Shown in pieces: positions 26,474-34,375 of a stretch of DNA of 34,538 nt (within the stretch, counting starts at the first letter, position 1; the number at the start of each line of letters is the position of its first letter). Both the position numbers and the translations under genes were made by a program. The DNA comes from an uncultured Prevotella sp. (lineage in GTDB: Bacteria; Bacteroidota; Bacteroidia; Bacteroidales; Bacteroidaceae). The stretch is taken from NCBI GenBank assembly GCA_900316565.1, contig ONDK01000021.1, positions 1 to 34,538 of the forward strand. Direction: 5' to 3'. A model generated the notes under the pieces. It searched no databases. It saw only the letters and a list, made by a program, of their open reading frames with translations, and had not been told where the DNA came from.

Positions 26474-27046
26474 TTACAGACTGTCGATAATCTTACAGAT
26501 GCGCTCGAAAATCTCGTCAACGGTACCCAGTCCTTCTACATGATGATGGATGCCTTCCTTGTCGTACCAGTCGATGAGCGGGGCAGTCTGGCTGTGATAG
26601 ACGGCGAGGCGCTTCTTGATGGTCTCCTCGTTGTCGTCGGAGCGGCCGCTAATCTTTCCGCGGTTTACCAGACGTGTTACCAGCTCTTCCTCCGGTACAG
26701 AGAGTTCTATCATCGCTGCTACCTTGTGTCCACGCTCGTCGAGCATCTTCTTCAGGGCTTCAGCCTGCTTGATGGTACGTGGGAAACCATCGAAGATGAC
26801 ACCCTTGTGGTCTTTTCCATAGCTGTCATAGACAGATGCCAGGATGTCGACCATCAGGTCATCGGGGATGAGCTTACCGTCGTCGATATATTTCTTGGCT
26901 GTTTTGCCCAGTTCCGTTCCCTTTTTTATCTGGTCGCGGAGCACATCACCGGTGGAGATATGCCCTAAGCCGTACTTCTCAATCATTTTGTCGCTCTGTG
27001 TGCCCTTGCCTGCACCCGGAGCGCCGAAGATAATGATATTTTTCAT
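26474..27046 (-). CDS. adk: Adenylate kinase
   Basis: This cytoplasmic enzyme interconverts ATP + AMP and 2 ADP. The protein has 190 residues. The P loop is IFGAPGAGKGTQSDKM, and the AMP-binding and hinge residues lie in HISTGDVLRDQIKKGTELG and VIFDGFPRTIKQAEAL. The LID is the short form (RLVNRGKISGRSDDNEETI) without a zinc-binding insertion, which explains the length compared with 214 residues in E. coli. It sits between hpt (134 bp upstream) and obgE, an order I associate with Bacteroidales. Confidence 0.97.
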   Translation of the reverse strand: MKNIIIFGAPGAGKGTQSDKMIEKYGLGHISTGDVLRDQIKKGTELGKTAKKYIDDGKLIPDDLMVDILASVYDSYGKDHKGVIFDGFPRTIKQAEALKKMLDERGHKVAAMIELSVPEEELVTRLVNRGKISGRSDDNEETIKKRLAVYHSQTAPLIDWYDKEGIHHHVEGLGTVDEIFERICKIIDSL

Positions 27047-27180
27047 TTGTGAGTTTAAGTTTTTAAGTTTATAAGATTATTTCGTTTTAGTTCCAGGAGA
27101 GAACAGATACCGTCGTCTTTCCTCGAAAGGCACATTAAACCGGTACGGCTCTCCGCTGGAAGTGGTATCATAGTCTGGTG

Positions 27181-27723
27181 TTACTTGTCGTCGACCACCG
27201 TGTAGATATCGCGGAGGTTGCGGCCAAGCTGGTCGTAGTCGAGTCCGTAGCCGACGATAAAGTCGTTCGGTATCTCCAAGGCACAATACTCTATGTTCAA
27301 TGGAACGGTGAGCTTCTCCGGCTTTACCAGCAGTGTGCAGATATGGAGTGAGGCCGGCTCGTAGTCGGAAAGCATCGACAGCATGTTTTTCATCGTCACG
27401 CCGGTGTCGACAATGTCCTCCACAATGATTACGTCTCGGCCCTTCAGATCGGCATTGACGCCAATCAGCTTCTTCACTGTTCCGGTGGAAGTGGTTCCGG
27501 CGTAGGAGGCGACCTTGACGAAGGATATCTCACATTCTATTGTGAGGTAGCGCATCAGGTCGGCAGCGAAGATAAACGATCCGTTCAGTACCGACAGTAA
27601 GATTGGCCTGCGGCCCTTGAAATCAATGTTGATACGGTCGGCGACAGCCTTTACTCGCTTTTGAATTTCGGCTTCTGGAATGGAAGTCTCAAAAGTCTTG
27701 TCCTTAATAGTTACTCTGCTCAT
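27181..27723 (-). CDS. hpt: Hypoxanthine phosphoribosyltransferase
   Basis: This salvage enzyme joins hypoxanthine (and probably guanine) to PRPP to give IMP or GMP. The 180 residues contain the PRPP-binding motif VIIVEDIVDTGVTM, the PLSVLNGS-like early loop (ILLSVLNGSFIFAADLM) and the flexible-loop segment KVASYAGTTSTGTVK, all typical of the family. The late YGLDYDQLGRNLRDIY is also conserved. A TAatTTTG box (27750-27757, minus strand) lies 26 nt upstream. The gene appears to start the hpt-adk-obgE-pgeF-comEC group. Confidence 0.96.
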   Translation of the reverse strand: MSRVTIKDKTFETSIPEAEIQKRVKAVADRINIDFKGRRPILLSVLNGSFIFAADLMRYLTIECEISFVKVASYAGTTSTGTVKKLIGVNADLKGRDVIIVEDIVDTGVTMKNMLSMLSDYEPASLHICTLLVKPEKLTVPLNIEYCALEIPNDFIVGYGLDYDQLGRNLRDIYTVVDDK

Positions 27724-27749
27724 TTATTGACTGTATAGAATATTTGACG

Positions 27750-27757
27750 CAAAATTA
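27750..27757 (-). promoter_or_regulatory. -7 element upstream of hpt
   Basis: The minus strand reads TAatTTTG, 26 nt before the start. A matching -33 TTTG was not found. Confidence 0.55.
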
Positions 27758-27808
27758 CGAAAAAGATATGAGAAATCCCTAATTATTGAAACAATTTTAT
27801 CTCCGTCG

Positions 27809-27840
27809 TTTCCTAAATAACTAATCTTTTAGTAACTTTG
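27809..27840 (+). promoter_or_regulatory. Promoter of the NAD(P)HX repair gene
   Basis: TAacTTTG (27833-27840) lies 8 nt before the start codon. The -33 box is imperfect (TTTC at 27809-27812, 20-nt spacing). The very short leader is like that of truA. Confidence 0.65.
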
Positions 27841-27848
27841 CGGTTGAT

Positions 27849-29366
27849 ATGAAGATTTTTACCAGTGCTCAGATACATGAGCTAGACAAATATACTATAC
27901 AGCATGAGCCAATCAAGTCGATTGACTTAATGGAACGTGCGGCAAAGGCTATCACGGAGACTGTTATGAGGCGATGGAGCAATCAGACACCGGTGGTCGT
28001 CTTTGCCGGACCGGGAAACAACGGCGGCGATGCACTTGCCGTCTCGCGGATGCTTGCCACACAGGGATATGACGTGAAGGTTTACCTCTTCAATATCTCT
28101 GGGCGGCTCAGCGACGACTGTGCGGCAAACCGGCAGCGCGTGATAGACTGCAAGAGGATTAAGGCTTTTATGGAGGTTACGACAAAGTTCGATCCTCCCA
28201 CATTGCAGGCCGGAGACCTGGTTATTGACGGATTGTTCGGTTCCGGCATCAACAAACCGCTTGCCGGTGGCTTTGCCGCACTTGTGAGATACATCAATCA
28301 GTGTCCGGCAAGAGTAGTGAGCATTGATATGCCGTCGGGACTGATGACCGAGGACAACTCGTTTAATGTCCGGTCGAACATCATCAGGGCTGACCTCACC
28401 CTTACGTTGCACGGAAAGAAACTCTCGATGTTCCTTGCCGACTGCCAGGAGTTCCTCGGAGAGATACAAGTCCTGGACATCCGGCTCAGCGATGAGTACG
28501 TTAAGAAGACCGACGCGCCATATACGCTGCTCGAAGAAAGCGATATCCGTCCGCGAATACTGCATCGTGACGACTTTGCGCATAAAGGCTCCATGGGCAA
28601 TGCTTTGCTTGTCGCCGGTAGCTACGGCATGTCGGGAGCGGCAGTCCTGGCCGCTAGAGCGTGCCTGAGAGCCGGTGCAGGGAAGGTTACCGTTCACACA
28701 CCGCGTAAGAACTACGGCATCATGCAGGTGAGCGTGCCAGAGGCCGTTCTTCAGATGGACCATGAGGAGACTTACTTCTCTGAGGCTGTTGACAGCGACA
28801 ACTTCGACGCTCTCGGGATAGGACCCGGCTTGGGCCAGCTTGAGAATACGGCGATAGCGTTCATAGCGCAACTCAAACGGACACAGTGTCCTATCGTTGC
28901 CGATGCTGATGCCCTGAACATCCTTGCCAACCATAGGGCTTGGATTCCGCAGTTGCCGAAAGACATTATCCTCACGCCTCACCCCAAGGAATTCGACCGT
29001 CTGTCGAGCGTGGCAAGCAATGGAAGCTACGAACGGCTGCAGCGTGCCAAGGATATGGCCCAGAACCTTCATGCCTATATTATCCTGAAAGGACACTATT
29101 CGGCGCTCTGTCTTCCTGACGGACATGTGGTACTCAATCCTACCGGCAACAGTGGCATGGCTACCGCCGGGAGTGGTGATGTGCTGACAGGAATCATCAC
29201 CGGACTGCTGGCACGTGGCTACCAGCGCCGCGACGCATGTGAGGTGGGAATGTACCTTCATGGACTTGCCGGTGACCTGGCAGCAAAAGACCTTGGGAAA
29301 GAGAGCCTCGTGGCTAGCGACATCATAAGGTATCTCCCTAAGGCTTTCCTCACCTTGTCAGAATAA
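27849..29366 (+). CDS. nnrD: Bifunctional NAD(P)HX epimerase / ADP-dependent dehydratase
   Basis: This enzyme repairs damaged, hydrated NADH and NADPH: the N-terminal half interconverts the epimers and the C-terminal half dehydrates the S form using ADP. The protein has 505 residues, the usual fused length. The YjeF_N domain (about 1-215) shows VVVFAGPGNNGGDALAVSRML and VIDGLFGSGINKPLAG. The kinase-like C-terminal domain shows GSYGMSGAAVLAARACLRAGAGKVT, DADALNIL, LTPHPKEFDRL and GNSGMATAGSGDVLTGIITGLLA. It diverges from hpt and is followed by a strong bidirectional terminator. Confidence 0.95.
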   Translation: MKIFTSAQIHELDKYTIQHEPIKSIDLMERAAKAITETVMRRWSNQTPVVVFAGPGNNGGDALAVSRMLATQGYDVKVYLFNISGRLSDDCAANRQRVIDCKRIKAFMEVTTKFDPPTLQAGDLVIDGLFGSGINKPLAGGFAALVRYINQCPARVVSIDMPSGLMTEDNSFNVRSNIIRADLTLTLHGKKLSMFLADCQEFLGEIQVLDIRLSDEYVKKTDAPYTLLEESDIRPRILHRDDFAHKGSMGNALLVAGSYGMSGAAVLAARACLRAGAGKVTVHTPRKNYGIMQVSVPEAVLQMDHEETYFSEAVDSDNFDALGIGPGLGQLENTAIAFIAQLKRTQCPIVADADALNILANHRAWIPQLPKDIILTPHPKEFDRLSSVASNGSYERLQRAKDMAQNLHAYIILKGHYSALCLPDGHVVLNPTGNSGMATAGSGDVLTGIITGLLARGYQRRDACEVGMYLHGLAGDLAAKDLGKESLVASDIIRYLPKAFLTLSE

Positions 29367-29499
29367 AGAGCCACAATGTTTCGCTTGGAACCTCTAGAGG
29401 CCCACTAGCATTAAGGGTGTATAGAAAAATCAATGGAGTTGTTTATACTCAATTTGCCATTGGCTTTTACGAAGAAGACTACTCCAACTATGAGAATAA

Positions 29500-29534
29500 A
29501 AAAAGGAGAAAAGCGTTTAGCTTTTCTCCTTTTT
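29500..29534. terminator. Bidirectional terminator
   Basis: AAAAAGGAGAAAAGC (29500-29514) pairs perfectly over 15 bp with GCTTTTCTCCTTTTT (29520-29534), with a 5-nt loop. A/T tails on both sides let it serve the plus-strand nnrD gene and the minus-strand fba unit. Confidence 0.92.
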
Positions 29535-29589
29535 GTGTTTTTATAAGTCTTTCAAAAAGGCCTGTTCGGATGATTTGCGTCCGGCGGTC

Positions 29590-30075
29590 TTAATGTGAGA
29601 CCTCTATATTCTGCGTACTGCCATCGAGACCATAGAACTTGATGACAAGTTTCTGGTCTTTAGGAAACTCATTCAAGTCTACTGACGCCTTGCTCTGCTT
29701 GTGCATACCCGTAGAACGGAGTACCTTGTCGCTGGCATCGCACACCTCTATCTTGTCAAGAGGCGAACTTGCGGTAGCATGAAGCACCAGATGGTTGTCG
29801 ACTTCTGCAAATGGAATAAGCACTTCACTGCTTGCTCCGTTGCTGATAGTATCCACCTTAACGACCTTAGAACCCTTAGCGGCAGCATCCTCCGGAAGCT
29901 CTGACTCTAAGTCATAGACTCCCGCGCCCGTCCCTTTGAAATCGTCGGGTACACGCGGTCTTGTCTTGTGTGTGACGTTTGCCCTCGTGCTTTTTCTTGG
30001 ACGTCTACTCTGAGCCTGGACGCCGGCAACAGCCAGCGTCATAGCCAGTACTAGAATAATTTTTCTAATGCTCAT
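29590..30075 (-). CDS. Secreted hypothetical protein coupled to fba
   Basis: This 161-residue protein has a clear signal peptide (MSIRKIILVLAMTLAVAGVQA, cut probably after AQA), so it is periplasmic or exported. After it comes a basic stretch (SRRPRKSTRANVTHKTRPRV). The later part (residues about 80-161) has alternating hydrophobic residues and looks like a small beta-sandwich (HLVLHATASSPLDKIEVCDAS; KLVIKFYGLDGSTQNIEVSH). This resembles DUF3244-like domains of Bacteroidetes, but that is only an impression. The start codon overlaps the fba stop by one base (TAATG), which implies translational coupling. Function unknown. Confidence 0.8.
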   Translation of the reverse strand: MSIRKIILVLAMTLAVAGVQAQSRRPRKSTRANVTHKTRPRVPDDFKGTGAGVYDLESELPEDAAAKGSKVVKVDTISNGASSEVLIPFAEVDNHLVLHATASSPLDKIEVCDASDKVLRSTGMHKQSKASVDLNEFPKDQKLVIKFYGLDGSTQNIEVSH

Positions 30076-31085
30076 TAGTCGCAGTTAGCAAGTTTGTTCT
30101 CACTGCCAAGCACGTCGGTAATCTTGTGCTTGTACATGTCGATCATGTAGTTACGTGCAACCTTGCCATACTGACGTGGGTCGAAGTAGTCTGGGTGCAG
30201 AGCGAGAGTCTCGCGGACACCGGCAGTGTAAGCCAGACGAGAGTCAGAGTCGATGTTGATCTTGCAGACAGCACTCTTGGCAGCCTCGCGGAGCTGCTCC
30301 TCAGGAATACCAACAGCGTCAGGCAGCTTCCCTCCGTACTTGTTGATGATGTCTACATACTCCTGTGGAACTGAAGAAGAACCGTGGAGAACGATTGGGA
30401 AGCCAGGGAGCTTCTTCTCAATCTCGTGCAGGATATCGAATGCCAATGGAGGAGGAATCAGACGGCCAGTCTTCGGGTCGCGTGTGCACTGCTCCGGCTT
30501 GAACTTGTATGCTCCGTGGCTGGTACCGATAGAGATAGCCAGAGAGTCGCAGCCAGAACGCTTGGAGAAGTCGATAACCTCCTCAGGCTTTGTATAGTGA
30601 GACTCCTCAGAAGCAACCTCATCCTCAACGCCGGCGAGCACACCGAGCTCTGCCTCAACGGTAACGTCGTACTTGTGAGCGTACTCTACGCACTGCTTTG
30701 TCAGGGCGATGTTCTCCTCGTAAGGCTTTGATGAGCCGTCGATCATGACAGAAGAGAAGCCCATGTCTACACAGCTCTTTACCAGCTCGAAGGAATCTCC
30801 GTGGTCGAGGTGCAGAACGATCTCTGGATGGTTGCAACCAAGCGACTTAGCATATTCCACAGCACCCTCAGCCATGTAACGCAGGAGGATAGGGTTAGCG
30901 TAGTTGCGTGCGCCCTTTGATACCTGCAGGATGACCGGTGACTTCAGCTCGGATGATGCAGTGATGATAGCCTGAAGTTGCTCCAGGTTATTGAAGTTGA
31001 ATGCTGGAATTGCATAACCGCCATCAACAGCTCTCTTGAACATCTCGCGAGTGTTGACGAGTCCAATTTTCTTGTAATCTACCAT
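30075..31085 (-). CDS. fba: Class II fructose-bisphosphate aldolase
   Basis: This glycolytic enzyme splits fructose-1,6-bisphosphate into dihydroxyacetone phosphate and glyceraldehyde-3-phosphate. The protein has 336 residues. It is the metal-dependent class II type: the zinc-binding histidines are in HLDHGDSFE, and later in ISIGTSHGAYK and VLHGSSSVPQEY. VEAELGVLAGVEDEV carries a conserved acidic metal ligand. The length and the inserted segments suggest the class IIB-like subgroup. A perfect -33/-7 promoter is about 50 nt upstream. A secreted protein gene overlaps its stop codon. Confidence 0.96.
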   Translation of the reverse strand: MVDYKKIGLVNTREMFKRAVDGGYAIPAFNFNNLEQLQAIITASSELKSPVILQVSKGARNYANPILLRYMAEGAVEYAKSLGCNHPEIVLHLDHGDSFELVKSCVDMGFSSVMIDGSSKPYEENIALTKQCVEYAHKYDVTVEAELGVLAGVEDEVASEESHYTKPEEVIDFSKRSGCDSLAISIGTSHGAYKFKPEQCTRDPKTGRLIPPPLAFDILHEIEKKLPGFPIVLHGSSSVPQEYVDIINKYGGKLPDAVGIPEEQLREAAKSAVCKINIDSDSRLAYTAGVRETLALHPDYFDPRQYGKVARNYMIDMYKHKITDVLGSENKLANCD

Positions 31086-31133
31086 AGTTGTTTATAAAAT
31101 TTAATGAATAGTTTGTTCCTAATTTTGCATGTG

Positions 31134-31165
31134 CAAATATACGAATTTCAATTGATTTTAGCAAA
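31134..31165 (-). promoter_or_regulatory. Promoter of fba
   Basis: On the minus strand TTTG (31165-31162), 20 nt, TAtaTTTG (31141-31134). It matches the consensus and lies 48 nt before the start codon. Confidence 0.8.
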
Positions 31166-31335
31166 GGGGAACTCTTAATTGATGTAACAGAATGGTTAAA
31201 TTATTTAATTTTTCCGATACAATATTATTACATCCGTACTTTTGCAAGACGGACATTACAATTAACAGCGGGCTTTTCCTCCTCTGCATCGTATACCGGC
31301 TGATGGTCTCCCTATTAAATAATGTATATTAGCAC

Positions 31336-32022
31336 TTACTTTTTCTTTTCGTCAGGCTCGATACCTTTCCATATCAGCGAGGCAAGGGCTCCGCCGATAA
31401 GTGGTGCCAGGATGAAAATCCAGAGGTTCGACAGTGCCGTGCCGCCCTGGAAGAGAGCCGGACCGATGGAGCGTGCCGGGTTCACCGATGTTCCGGTGAA
31501 GCGGATGCATGCCAGATGCACTAGTATCAGTGCCAGTCCTATGGCCAGTCCGGCGAAGTTGTTTGTCGCGCCGTTGGTCTTTGCTGTCGCACCGAGCACT
31601 ACTAGCACGAAGACGCATGTGAACACCGTCTCTGCCAGAAAACCGGCCAGCGGTGTGATACCCGTCTGCAGGTCGTTGGCACCTGTGCCGACGAGACCGC
31701 CGTCACCCGTACTGCTGACCAGAAGGAACAGCAGCAGCGCTCCGACGATGCCTCCCAAGATCTGTCCCGTCCAGTAGCCTACCGCGTCCTTGACGCTCAT
31801 CCGCCCGCTGAGGAGCACTCCCAGTGTTATCGCCGGATTGATGTGACATCCTGATATACCGCCAATGGTGTACGCCATGGCCACTACCGACAGACCGAAC
31901 GCCATTGCCGTTCCGACCATCCCGGCCACATTTGTAGGGTTGCAGTCCAATGCTACGGCAGCACCACACCCCATCAACGTCAGTACCGTGGTACCGACAA
32001 ATTCTGCAAGATACTTTTTCAT
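31336..32022 (-). CDS. aqpZ: Aquaporin (MIP family)
   Basis: This inner-membrane channel for water, and possibly small neutral solutes, has 228 residues and six membrane segments. Both pore motifs are present: CHINPAITLGVL (N62-P63-A64) in the first half and GTSVNPARSIGPALF in the second, where the arginine after NPA is the selectivity-filter residue. The length and the NPARSIGPAL form favour an AqpZ-type water channel over a glycerol facilitator. The start lies 30 bp after the GH43 gene, so they are probably co-transcribed. Confidence 0.93.
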   Translation of the reverse strand: MKKYLAEFVGTTVLTLMGCGAAVALDCNPTNVAGMVGTAMAFGLSVVAMAYTIGGISGCHINPAITLGVLLSGRMSVKDAVGYWTGQILGGIVGALLLFLLVSSTGDGGLVGTGANDLQTGITPLAGFLAETVFTCVFVLVVLGATAKTNGATNNFAGLAIGLALILVHLACIRFTGTSVNPARSIGPALFQGGTALSNLWIFILAPLIGGALASLIWKGIEPDEKKK

Positions 32023-32052
32023 TTTTCTAAAAGTTTTCTTCTTGTCTCTATG

Positions 32053-33624
32053 TTATTTGTTGATACAATTGTTGTTAATGGCAAGGCTCTTGAAATCAGC
32101 ATAGCCCTCACCACTGCCACCATTGCAGAACAGTCCCACCGTTATGCCGGTGAAACCTCCTGCTACCTCCGTTGACAGCAGGGAGCAGTTCAGTGAGCCC
32201 AGAGAAGTCCATTGTCCGTTGGCGGCCTTGACAAAGAAGTCGTACATGTCGCCGTCGGTGGTAACCTTGAGCGTTATCTTTGGCGACTTGACCGTCTCCG
32301 AGCCAACGATATAGTCGATGGCTTTCAGCTTCATGCGCAACTCCACCTTATAACCGCCCTTGGCTTTCTGAACGCGTAAGTCGGCATGACCGTCGTTGAT
32401 TTGGTATATGCTCAGTCCTGCTGTCGCGTCCTTAAGGCCTTGGCAGTCGACCTCAGCCTCATAAGCGCAGCTCGGAGAAGTCTGCCGGAGTCCCACCCAT
32501 GTGTTTGGCTCCGTAGTGTCATGAGAACTATGGGAGGCATGCAGGCGTAATGCTTTTCCCGTGAACTCATATGCCTTGCCGTCGGGTTGTCCGAGGTGTA
32601 TCCATTCCGGTCCAAACTCTTTCATTTTGCTGAAGGAGTATTGAGATGGGGCATCCGCCATAGGCTTCAGCGGAAGCGTGGTGGCATGCATGATGGTGTC
32701 GATGGCCTCACCGCCATAGACGGTAGGCCATTCTCCGGCCTTCCATTCCACTGGGGCCAGACAGGTCTCGCGTCCGAGGTGATGATACGACCCGCCGAAG
32801 TTACGGTATGCCAGGAATATCACCCACCAGTTGCCTTCCTGGTCCTCGACGAAGTCGCCGTGGCCGGTGCCCTGTATCTGCATCTTTTCGCCTTTATGGT
32901 TGCAGTTTGTCATTATAGGGTTTGCCGGGTCAGCCTCGTAAGGACCATAGATGGAGCGTGAGCGCGCTATGGTGAGGTGGTGGGCGAGTTCCGTTCCTCC
33001 CTCAGAGATAAGTAGATAGTAGTATCCGTCTTTCTTATACAGGTGCGGTCCCTCCGGGTAACGTCCTCCGGTGCCGTCCCAGATGGTACGGCTTGGCGTC
33101 AGCTGGCGTCCCGACTGTGGGTCTATCTTGCACAGGGTGATGTGTCCGTCAGGGTTGGACACCATCCAGCATGTGTCGCCTTCGAACAGCAGACTGGGGT
33201 CTATGCCCTGCTGCTGAAGCCATACGGGTTCGCTCCATGGCCCTTCCGGTCTCTTGGCCGTAACGAGGAAGTTGCCGCCGTTGCCCACATTGGTGGTTAT
33301 CATATAGAATGTCCCGTTGCTATATCTTATCGTCGGGGCGTAGATGCCCAGCCATGATGTGGCGTCTTTCAGCGGCAGCTGGCTCTCCCTTGTCAGCACG
33401 TTGCCCACCTGCTCCCAGTTCACGAGGTCTTTGCTGTGGTATATGGGCACACCGGGGAAATACTGGAACGACGAGTTGACAAGATAATAGTCGTCGCCTA
33501 CGCGCACGCAGGACGGGTCGGGGTGAAATCCCGACAGTACAGGGTTACGGTACTGGTTTGCTCTCTGCGCCAGAGCTGTTAAGGCTGTTACCATCATGCA
33601 GGCAACGATAAGCAGTTTCTTCAT
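32053..33624 (-). CDS. Secreted glycoside hydrolase family 43 enzyme (beta-xylosidase/arabinosidase type)
   Basis: This is a predicted periplasmic or secreted enzyme that trims xylose or arabinose from plant polysaccharides. Of 523 residues, 1-19 are a signal peptide ending TALTALA. The five-bladed propeller follows, with the catalytic base in GFHPDPSCV (D36), the pKa-modulating aspartate probably in GIDPSLLF, and the acid glutamate in RYPEGPHLY. From about residue 330 a beta-sandwich GH43_C2-like domain continues to the end (TWVGLRQTSPSCAYEAEVD). Which sugar is released is not decided by the sequence. No SusC/SusD pair is in the window, so it is not in a visible polysaccharide locus. Confidence 0.93.
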   Translation of the reverse strand: MKKLLIVACMMVTALTALAQRANQYRNPVLSGFHPDPSCVRVGDDYYLVNSSFQYFPGVPIYHSKDLVNWEQVGNVLTRESQLPLKDATSWLGIYAPTIRYSNGTFYMITTNVGNGGNFLVTAKRPEGPWSEPVWLQQQGIDPSLLFEGDTCWMVSNPDGHITLCKIDPQSGRQLTPSRTIWDGTGGRYPEGPHLYKKDGYYYLLISEGGTELAHHLTIARSRSIYGPYEADPANPIMTNCNHKGEKMQIQGTGHGDFVEDQEGNWWVIFLAYRNFGGSYHHLGRETCLAPVEWKAGEWPTVYGGEAIDTIMHATTLPLKPMADAPSQYSFSKMKEFGPEWIHLGQPDGKAYEFTGKALRLHASHSSHDTTEPNTWVGLRQTSPSCAYEAEVDCQGLKDATAGLSIYQINDGHADLRVQKAKGGYKVELRMKLKAIDYIVGSETVKSPKITLKVTTDGDMYDFFVKAANGQWTSLGSLNCSLLSTEVAGGFTGITVGLFCNGGSGEGYADFKSLAINNNCINK

Positions 33625-33680
33625 TTGATAATTGACTTTTTATGTTTCAGGCAGTTTACCTAATTGTTTAGTTTTCAGCG

Positions 33681-33712
33681 CAAAGATAAACTTTTCAATT
33701 CAATTTTCCAAA
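33681..33712 (-). promoter_or_regulatory. Promoter of the GH43-aqpZ unit
   Basis: On the minus strand TTTG (33712-33709), 20 nt, TAtcTTTG (33688-33681): a full consensus match 56 nt upstream of the GH43 start codon. Confidence 0.8.
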
Positions 33713-33840
33713 TAATCTTTAATATTTTTTAGTCGAATATGACATAATCATCACTTTTAAGTAAGTAGTCACATTGTCAAGTCCGCTGCTGTAGGTTACA
33801 GTGAGGCAGGGTTAGGGGCGGTCCGCAAATTCTTGTGTAA

Positions 33841-33872
33841 TCTAGTGTAGTGTCCTAATCATATTTACGTCT
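33841..33872 (-). repeat. Dispersed intergenic repeat, copy 2
   Basis: On the minus strand it reads GTAAATATGATTAGGACAC then TACACTAGA. It matches copy 3 (34246-34273) over about 28 bp with a few changes and shares GGACACTACACTA with copy 1. Confidence 0.6.
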
Positions 33873-33947
33873 ATAATAGGCCTAATTCAAATTCCTGAAA
33901 TCACTTAATAAAATGAATTATAAGGAATATAAGCGACTTATGCCAAT

Positions 33948-34053
33948 GGGTGGGGTTTATCCCCATCCTACAAGGGCTTAAAGGTGATTTCTTTCTCCCC
34001 TCTAGGGGAGATGAAGGGGTCCTGCCCTTGGAGGATGGGGATAAACCCCACCC
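33948..34053. repeat. Large inverted repeat with 30-bp arms
   Basis: The arms 33948-33977 and 34024-34053 are inverted copies with a single mismatch. Inside the 46-bp spacer is a further perfect hairpin, CTCCCC-TCTA-GGGGAG (33995-34010). No coding frame is present. Confidence 0.9.
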
Positions 34054-34082
34054 CTACATGGGGTTCCGCGGTACCCTTTACG

Positions 34083-34175
34083 TCGGATTCCGCAGAGCAA
34101 TCTTTGAAGACTAATCAATTAACTCTGGAAGGGTATTAGGTCTACATCGGATTCCGCAAAACAATCTTTGAAGAC
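34083..34175 (+). repeat. Direct repeat of 29 bp, 64 bp apart
   Basis: The segments 34083-34111 and 34147-34175 differ at only two positions (CAGAG versus CAAAA in the middle). Each begins TCGGATTCCGCA and ends CAATCTTTGAAGAC. Confidence 0.85.
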
Positions 34176-34231
34176 GCTTTCCTATACGTATATTTTTTCT
34201 TTCGGAGCATAAATCATAACTCACATAAGGA

Positions 34232-34273
34232 ACCTGACTGAAACAGTAAATATGGATTGGACATTACCCTAGA
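34232..34273 (+). repeat. Dispersed intergenic repeat, copy 3
   Basis: It contains CTGACTGAAAC as in copy 1, then GTAAATATGGATTGGACAT and TACCCTAGA, matching copy 2 on the opposite strand. Confidence 0.55.
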
Positions 34274-34308
34274 TGCCTAGCCGGGCGACTACATGGTGCG
34301 GCCCTTGT

Positions 34309-34375
34309 GGAGGCTGCTGCCAAACTACTACCCCCTGTTTTTTTGGGGGGGGGGAGCAGTTTGGCAGCAGCCTCC
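34309..34375. repeat. 18-bp-arm hairpin with a T7-G10 run in the loop
   Basis: GGAGGCTGCTGCCAAACT (34309-34326) is perfectly complementary to 34358-34375. The loop holds CCCCC (34331-34335), seven Ts (34338-34344) and ten Gs (34345-34354), so the stem can extend further. Confidence 0.9.

Noticed and set aside
28082-29261. Long minus-strand frames opposite the NAD(P)HX repair gene
   Set aside because: The plus-strand frame has full conserved motifs of a known fused enzyme; the opposite frames are shadows.
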